DNA from: UTCFX2 sp963788145
Lineage (GTDB): Bacteria > Chloroflexota > Anaerolineae > Anaerolineales > UBA4823
DNA length: 64,000 nt
Assembly: GCA_963788145.1 (NCBI GenBank)
Contig: CAWBFQ010000014.1
Location: 1 to 64,000, forward strand
Reading direction: 5' to 3'
Position 1 is the first letter of the stretch. Each line of letters begins with the position of its first letter. Shown one piece after another: positions 58,815 to 64,000 of this stretch. The position numbers were made by a program, and so were the translations under genes. The notes beneath the pieces were generated by a model. The model saw nothing but the letters and a program-made list of their open reading frames with translations, was not told the DNA's origin and did no database searches.

Positions 58815-59852
58815 CTAGAAAAGCTGTGATGCCGGACCTATCTCGCCTAACCAAGAAATCACCCTCGAGGATAGAAGGATAATTCCCTTGAAATAACTTG
58901 TCTGGGCGTACTCCAGGACTTCGGACAGATATTTCCCAGCCCACCTACCAAGATGGTCTTGATTGAAAGTCCTGGCTCTCCCTTCTAAAGAGCGAGCCAG
59001 TTCATGTTCACCTCTTTCCCTGGCGGTCGCGGCCTGTTCGGCAAGACAGCTCAAGTAACTCAATTCGGTCCCGATGCTATCCAGGCGGACACCCTCCTCG
59101 TCACTGAAATCCGCGCCTCCCTGCGCGTATTCAACCGACAGGCGCCCGATCAGTTCCAGCGGGTCGGCCTCAGTCTCGAGAGATAAAGCCTCGTACGGCG
59201 CCGGGTGGTTGGCATTTCTGTTGGTTCCAAACAAGTCGGCCCAGTCAGCGTCCAGGATCTGCGCCGCTTGCTGTTCTGAGAGCCCGGCGGTGGTCTCAAA
59301 AAAGTCGGAAATCATTCTGGCATCGCAACTAATTTCATCACTCCACCCCAGCACCCGGTTAAGTCGTCCGATGAATGCGTCAACCCCAATAATCCGCAGC
59401 CTCTTCACCAGATTTGCGTCCGGAGGTTTATTAAAGGCAGAAGCCAGAAAAGCGATAACGCTGGCAAAGTAATAGGCGGCTTCAATTGAATCTGAGCAAT
59501 CGCTTTCTTTGATCTCCGAATGAAAGCGATCCCCATAACTGGAGATCGCTTCCATTAGATCATCTGCTTTTCTCAATGTCGCCCGGCGAGAGTCCATTAA
59601 GATGATTTCATTTTTAACAGGGTTGAGCACAATGGTGCGGGTTTTCTGCAGGCTGCGAACTTCGGCCATCAGGTTTTCGAAATAGGGTGGCGCAATAAGT
59701 TCATCGATAATGATTACATCGGGCTTCAACTCACAGATCCTGGTTTGAGCTTCCTCAGGATTGAGCTCAATAAATTCGGTTCGGCACCGAACTACTGTCT
59801 CAATGATGACTTCCTTGAAGAGCGGGTTGGTGCTGACGATCAGGATTGACAT
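58815..59852 (-). CDS. degenerate receiver domain fused to a TorD/NarJ-like maturation chaperone
   Basis: 345 residues. Residues 1-115 have a receiver-like alpha/beta pattern (MSILIVSTNPLFKEVIIETV, KPDVIIIDELIAPPYFENLM with Asp50), but the acidic pair normally following strand 1 is replaced by STN, so phosphorylation is doubtful. Residues ~125-345 match the all-helical TorD family, with the hallmark HPAPYEALSLETEADPLEL loop and a following helix bundle. TorD proteins hold molybdoenzyme precursors until cofactor is loaded. The gene is divergent from the oxidoreductase at 60261, the likely client. Confidence 0.75.
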   Translation of the reverse strand: MSILIVSTNPLFKEVIIETVVRCRTEFIELNPEEAQTRICELKPDVIIIDELIAPPYFENLMAEVRSLQKTRTIVLNPVKNEIILMDSRRATLRKADDLMEAISSYGDRFHSEIKESDCSDSIEAAYYFASVIAFLASAFNKPPDANLVKRLRIIGVDAFIGRLNRVLGWSDEISCDARMISDFFETTAGLSEQQAAQILDADWADLFGTNRNANHPAPYEALSLETEADPLELIGRLSVEYAQGGADFSDEEGVRLDSIGTELSYLSCLAEQAATARERGEHELARSLEGRARTFNQDHLGRWAGKYLSEVLEYAQTSYFKGIILLSSRVISWLGEIGPASQLF

Positions 59853-59870
59853 AGGACTCCCTATTGAATA

Positions 59871-60007
59871 GGCCCACCTAGCCTATATGGACAACTTTAG
59901 CAGTCTGTGAATTCCAATGCAATATTCTAGGGTACATAACCACAAGTGCTTATGGGTAAAAATGAATGGCCCGAATGGGTACCAGGACCTGGTACCCATT
60001 CGGGCCA
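59871..60007. promoter_or_regulatory. shared control region, copy B (between chaperone and oxidoreductase genes)
   Basis: It starts 19 bases from the chaperone gene and is collinear with copy A for about 130 bases. NarL-like heptamers are GGGTACAT (59930), ATGGGTA (59952-59958), ATGGGTA (59975-59981) and inverted TACCCAT (59993-59999). The spacing between the last two is the same as in copy A. It could serve the divergent genes on both sides. Confidence 0.78.
59967..60007. repeat. 41-bp perfect palindrome
   Basis: The 20-base arms (the left one starts TGGCCCGAATGGGTACC) pair exactly around a single central A at 59987. The palindrome embeds ATGGGTA and TACCCAT heptamers. A T8 run begins 11 bases later at 60018, so an intergenic terminator/attenuator on the plus strand is a second possible role. 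Confidence 0.75.
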
Positions 60008-60260
60008 AAAGGTAGCTTTTTTTTATACTAAGATGGTCCAGGTTAGTATAGAAGGGAAGGGTCGAGCACGGTATATTCGTATTGGTAGTCGTCTATCTCG
60101 TCATTCAGCACAGAAAGGATGCCTATAAATTGAATTTTTATGTTTTCCGGTCGTTTCCTGTGTAGCCAGAGCGTCGAAAGTCTACTCCGCCGGGAGCAGA
60201 GCTATAGATTGTCGGCCCGGAGATAGTCGCCGACAAATCTTGGTAAAGGAGAAGAATAAA
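60008..60260 (+). promoter_or_regulatory. long leader of the molybdopterin oxidoreductase gene
   Basis: About 250 bases without a gene. Near its 3' end AGATTGTCGGC pairs with GCCGACAAATCT (one bulge, ~60207-60239), directly before the AAAGGAG ribosome site at 60245-60251. This hairpin could control translation. It lacks the GCCUCCCG word of the riboswitch candidate at 55630-55800. Confidence 0.4.
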
Positions 60261-63110
60261 ATGGAAGAAAAAGAAAAAGGGAATGGGGATAATAAAATCT
60301 CACGGCGAGATTTCCTCAAGAGCGCTGGATTAGTCGTCGGTGGGGTGGCGGCCGGGGCGGCAACCGGAGCAGGGGTGACTTATGCTCTTGTTCCCAAAGC
60401 GGAAACTCCAGAAGCTGTATCTGAAGTCACACAAGCGCCAGCAACTGGGGCAGTCGAACCGGCATTTGAAGAAGAGATATCGGTTGTAAGAGGAACCAGC
60501 GCTATGGGCTTTGGCCGGGATGGAATGCCGGCTAGGCTCGATGTCAAGAACGGCAAAATCATCAGGTCAAGACCAGTGCACTATGAAAAAGAGGGCTACG
60601 GCGCAGAATATATGAAGCCCTGGAAAATCGAGGTGCGCGGAAAAGCCCTCGAACCAGCCTATAAAAAGGTCCTGCTGACTCCGCTCGGCTTGAGCTACAA
60701 AAAGCGAGTTTACTCCCCCAACCGGATTAAGTATCCCCTCAAGCGAGTTGATTGGGAACCTGGCGGCGAACCAGAAAAAACAAACCCGCAGAACCGCGGT
60801 AAAAGCAAGTACAAGCGGATAACCTGGGATGAGGCCACAACGATTATAGCCAGTGAACTCAAGAGAATCCAGGAAAAATATGGGTATTTTGCAGTGCTGG
60901 CGCAAGCGGATGGACATGGCGAAGGGAAGTGTGTGCATGGTCCCCATGGTTGTCAGACCCAACTCCTGAGGCATATGGGCCCTGATGAGCAAAGCAGCTT
61001 CACGGCGCAGATTAGAGTTGCGGATAGCTGGGAGGGGTGGTATTGGGGCGGAAAACATGTCACTGGATGGGAGACGATGGGCACATCGGCGCCTGCCGCC
61101 AATATGACCATGGATATGGCGCAGAACTGTGAAATGATGATTGTTGCGACCGATGCAGAGACCACTACCTGGGGATTCAACGAACAGTTCGCCAGCCTTG
61201 TATGCTACTGGCTGACCGAAATCGGCATCGAGCAGGTCTACGTCACCCCCGATTTGAACTACGCCGGGGCAATTCACGCCGATAAATGGATCCCTGTACT
61301 GCCCTGCCAGGATGCAGCGCTGTACCTGGCCGTATGCTATATCTGGCTAACTGAGGGAACCTACGATAAAGAGTACATAGCTACTCATACGGTTGGCTTT
61401 GACAAGTTTGCAGATTACGTTCTGGGCAAGGAAGAGGGGGATTCGGAAGGGCCAAAGACGCCAGAGTGGGCTGCCCCAAAATGCGGCGTCCCGGCATGGA
61501 CGATAAAAGCCCTGGCCAGAAACTGGAACAAGAAGAAAACATCGCTGGTCGGTTTTATGGGTCCCGGGATGCGCGGTACCTACTCAACCGAACCGTGCAG
61601 GATCCAGGCCTGCGCTGAAGGGATGCAGGGTTATGGAGCTCCCGGGCGCAACCGCTATGGTATCGGCGGTGGTCTGCCAGGGCGTGCCGCCAATATCGCC
61701 TTTGATAGGCGGTTAACTAAGGAAGATCCCGCACCCGCCCGTGGGCTTGAGGAGAGCGAAATCCCCCAGGACTACATGCGCCCTCACCAATACATCCGAA
61801 AGGTTGAAATCCATGAAGCCATCCTCAACCCACCAATCTCGTGGCATGGCACTGGGTCGCCCTGGATGATGGCATCTGACCAGGCTCGTCCGTTCACATA
61901 CCCAATTCCAAAAGAGCAGGGCGGCACTGAGATCCACATGATCTGGACCGATACTCCTTGCTGGACAACATGCTGGAACGGTGGGAACAAGTACGTCCAA
62001 GCCCTCAGAGACAAGAAGATAGAATTCATCTTGACCGAGCACCCCTGGATGGAGAACGACACTCTGTACTCAGATATCATCCTACCAACCACTACCCGCT
62101 GTGAGGAATACGACATCAGCGCCGGCGCTGGTAACGTCTGGATGGTCAAAAACGGTGTCGCACCCATTGGCGAATCCAAAACGGACTACGAGGTTTCTCT
62201 CGAAGTGGCTAAGAAGCTGGGTTTGGAAGAGAAGTATTCCTGGGGCAGGTCTGTTGAGGACTGGATGAAGTATGGTTATGATACCCGGGGGATCGAGAAG
62301 TTAAGCGGCATGACCTGGGAGAATTTCAAAGAAAAAGAGTTCTGGGCTGCTCCCTACGATCCGAAGTGGGAAGAGGCGCTGAAAGCCAAGCCGGGTGGGA
62401 GAGGTTTCTACGAAGATCCTGTAGCCAACCCCTTAAAGACACCAACCGGGCTGTTAGAGTATGAATCCTCTTTCATCAAACAGAACTTCCCTGACGATGA
62501 AGAGAGACCGCCAGTCCCGCACTGGATCCCAGAAGGTGAGACCCATCAGGACAACCCACTCGGTGAACGAGGGAAAAAATACCCCTTACTCTGTCAGTCA
62601 AATCACGGTAGATGGCGTGTGCATGCAGAACATGATGACATACCGTGGTTGAGAGAAATCCCGACCTGCAAGATCAAAGGCATCGATGGATATCTGTATG
62701 AGCCTATTTGGCTTCACCCAACAGAAGCTGCCAAGCGAGGAATCAAGCAGGGAGACATCATTGGCATGTACAACGAAAGAGGCATGGTCCTTGGTGGCGC
62801 TTATATAACCGAAAGGATTATCCCTGGGGCAGCCTATCAGGATCACGGGGCCAGAGTGGACCCGATTGTTGATGACCCAGACCTCCCGCAGAGCGAGTAC
62901 ATCGATCGAGGCGGCGCCAATAACCTCATCTGTCCGGAAAAGATTCTTTCGAGGAACTGTGGAGGACAGGTGGGCAGCGGCTTCCTGGTTGAAGTGAAGA
63001 AGGTCGACATCATGGCCCTGCAAGAGAAGTATCCGGAAGCATTCGCCAGGGATTATGACCCCGCCAGTGGTCTGATATTTAATAACTGGGTTGAAGGAGG
63101 CGTGCTATGA
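60261..63110 (+). CDS. Tat-exported molybdopterin oxidoreductase, pyrogallol transhydroxylase-like large subunit
   Basis: 949 residues of the DMSO-reductase superfamily. The N-terminus has a twin-arginine signal ISRRDFLKSAGLVVGG. No N-terminal Cys cluster motif is seen. HGPHGC, about 29 residues ahead of ADSWEGWYWGG (Asp255-Ser256), matches the His/Asp-Ser arrangement at the metal site of Pelobacter transhydroxylase. The C-terminal dinucleotide-binding domain is present (PLLCQSNHGRWRVHAEHDDI). The predicted substrate is a phenolic or other non-respiratory compound, but polysulfide or other oxidoreductase activity cannot be excluded. It overlaps the Fe-S subunit gene (ATGA). The ATG 60261 start has AAAGGAG upstream. 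Confidence 0.75.
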   Translation: MEEKEKGNGDNKISRRDFLKSAGLVVGGVAAGAATGAGVTYALVPKAETPEAVSEVTQAPATGAVEPAFEEEISVVRGTSAMGFGRDGMPARLDVKNGKIIRSRPVHYEKEGYGAEYMKPWKIEVRGKALEPAYKKVLLTPLGLSYKKRVYSPNRIKYPLKRVDWEPGGEPEKTNPQNRGKSKYKRITWDEATTIIASELKRIQEKYGYFAVLAQADGHGEGKCVHGPHGCQTQLLRHMGPDEQSSFTAQIRVADSWEGWYWGGKHVTGWETMGTSAPAANMTMDMAQNCEMMIVATDAETTTWGFNEQFASLVCYWLTEIGIEQVYVTPDLNYAGAIHADKWIPVLPCQDAALYLAVCYIWLTEGTYDKEYIATHTVGFDKFADYVLGKEEGDSEGPKTPEWAAPKCGVPAWTIKALARNWNKKKTSLVGFMGPGMRGTYSTEPCRIQACAEGMQGYGAPGRNRYGIGGGLPGRAANIAFDRRLTKEDPAPARGLEESEIPQDYMRPHQYIRKVEIHEAILNPPISWHGTGSPWMMASDQARPFTYPIPKEQGGTEIHMIWTDTPCWTTCWNGGNKYVQALRDKKIEFILTEHPWMENDTLYSDIILPTTTRCEEYDISAGAGNVWMVKNGVAPIGESKTDYEVSLEVAKKLGLEEKYSWGRSVEDWMKYGYDTRGIEKLSGMTWENFKEKEFWAAPYDPKWEEALKAKPGGRGFYEDPVANPLKTPTGLLEYESSFIKQNFPDDEERPPVPHWIPEGETHQDNPLGERGKKYPLLCQSNHGRWRVHAEHDDIPWLREIPTCKIKGIDGYLYEPIWLHPTEAAKRGIKQGDIIGMYNERGMVLGGAYITERIIPGAAYQDHGARVDPIVDDPDLPQSEYIDRGGANNLICPEKILSRNCGGQVGSGFLVEVKKVDIMALQEKYPEAFARDYDPASGLIFNNWVEGGVL

Positions 63111-63911
63111 AAGTCTTTATGGTCAGATTCCACAAAGTGCAATGGGTGTTACAACTGCCAGATTGCTTGCAAGGATGAGCATTGTGGGAATGATTGGAGC
63201 CCGTACGCCAAACCTCAGCCCGACACCGGGCAGTTCTGGCTGAAGCAGAATGAATTCGTTCGAGGGAACGTTCCTCACGTAAAAATGACCTATGTTCCCG
63301 TGATGTGCCAGCACTGCGAAGATGCCCCCTGTATGGCGGCTTGCCCCGTGGAAGGCGGCATATACAAGAGAGACGACGGGCTGATTATCATCGACCCCAA
63401 GAAGTGCTCTGGGTGTATGAACTGCGTTGATGCCTGTCCGTATGGCGCCATCTACTATAACAAGAGCTTCAACATCGCTCAGAAGTGCACCGGCTGCGCC
63501 CACCTGCTGGATAAAGGCTGGACAGAGCCCAGATGTGTCGATGCCTGCCCGACGGGAGCGTTGATGTTTGGCGAAGAAGCTGATCTCAGCGCCAAAATCG
63601 CGGAAGGCGTGACATTCCATCCAGAGTTTGGCCTCAAAACCAAGGTCTTCTACAAAGGCTTACCCGATCGGTTTATTGCCGGAACAGTCTATGATCCGGG
63701 CGCCAATGAAGTGCTGATCGGCGCCAAATGCACCTTGACCGGCGAAGGAGAAACCTTTACCCAAGACACAAATCATTGGGGCGACTTCTGGTTTGAGGGC
63801 TTGAAGGTCGGCAATTTCTCGCTGAAGATAGAGTCCGGTGGGAAATCCAAGACCATCGCCGATATCAGCACTCAGAAGGATGTCGGCCTGGGAAACATAC
63901 CGGTAGCTTAG
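63107..63911 (+). CDS. Fe-S subunit of the molybdopterin enzyme with C-terminal transthyretin-like domain (frameshifted)
   Basis: About 267 residues after removing one base near 63124. Four cysteine groups (CNGCYNCQIAC, CQHCEDAPCMAACP, CSGCMNCVDACP, CTGCAHLL...CVDACP) supply three or four [4Fe-4S] clusters. A C-terminal beta domain (EVLIGAKCTLTGEGETFTQD, FWFEGLKVGNFSLKIESGGK) resembles the extra domain of the transhydroxylase beta subunit. It passes electrons to or stabilises the large subunit. No membrane anchor follows, so the complex is a two-subunit soluble exoenzyme. Confidence 0.85.
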
Positions 63912-63932
63912 CGCGTATTCAAAGCTGAACGC

Positions 63933-63973
63933 GGTGAGTGAGGGTTCGAACACCACCTGAACCCTCACTCACC
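63933..63973 (+). terminator. terminator after the oxidoreductase operon
   Basis: GGTGAGTGAGGGTTC (63933-63947) and GAACCCTCACTCACC (63959-63973) pair perfectly over 15 bp with an 11-base loop, 22 bases after the stop codon. The T-rich tail (TTATATT) is weak but the stem is strong. Confidence 0.75.
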
Positions 63974-64000
63974 TTATATTACAATAAGGTGTCTTTCAAA

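Overview
The window reads as a metagenome-derived contig of a Chloroflexota bacterium, most likely class Anaerolineae. This is inferred from the gene style: a BMP-type nucleoside ABC system, two oligopeptide ABC systems, Thr-Pro-rich linkers with an SH3-like domain, a secreted subtilase ending in a YLPF-like tail, a DUF4143 ATPase and the recurrent 'GTCATTGCGAG' palindromic repeat. The first ~2.24 kb does not fit. It is very GC-rich, joins two unrelated fragments (a cyclase-like gene and an mce-radA pair) and is probably a chimeric end. At least eleven genes are broken by single-base shifts, several of them at homopolymers, so most look like consensus errors rather than true pseudogenes.

Left part (2.3-10.7 kb) is an accessory island. 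It holds a KAP P-loop NTPase with a C-terminal FGE/C-lectin domain whose last 40 residues look like the variable region of a diversity-generating retroelement target, palindromic repeats, a DUF4143 ATPase, an IS1182-like element, a toxin-antitoxin scar and an amidohydrolase followed by an attC-like hairpin. Two extra copies of the 3' end of hypE lie at 4957-5140 and 8687-8838, in the same orientation as intact hypE at 10700-11728, as though DNA had been added stepwise at the hypE 3' end.

10.7-21.7 kb: a complete hydrogenase maturation operon hypA-hypB-hypF-hypC-hypD-hypE (minus strand), tRNA-Ser, then murJ, a subtilisin-like protease and a URO-D family methyltransferase-like protein on the plus strand. 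21.6-37.5 kb (mostly minus strand): the BMP-type ABC operon, a HAD protein with a DUF389-like membrane protein, glmU, a CNNM/CorC-like protein, cdd, tRNA-Gln, a receiver-roadblock regulator and a peptide-binding protein with two ABC ATPases. 37.5-50 kb: an ECF sigma factor, a full opp/dpp operon, rsgA, a class B penicillin-binding protein and maf.

Right part (50-64 kb) is organised around molybdenum/tungsten enzymes. A Moco-type riboswitch candidate heads an operon encoding a small P-loop-like ORF, a fused double ECF ATPase, an S component, a lipoprotein with a SUOX-like fold, a T component, an FmdE-family protein and MoeA. Next come tatA, a NarL-type response regulator with a soluble GAF histidine kinase, and a fusion of a degenerate receiver with a TorD-like chaperone. 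These are followed by a Tat-exported molybdopterin oxidoreductase of pyrogallol-transhydroxylase type with its Fe-S subunit. The regions upstream of tatA and of the chaperone/oxidoreductase pair share a collinear control region of over 100 bp carrying NarL-like heptamers. This suggests one regulon for enzyme, chaperone and export, run by the adjacent two-component system.
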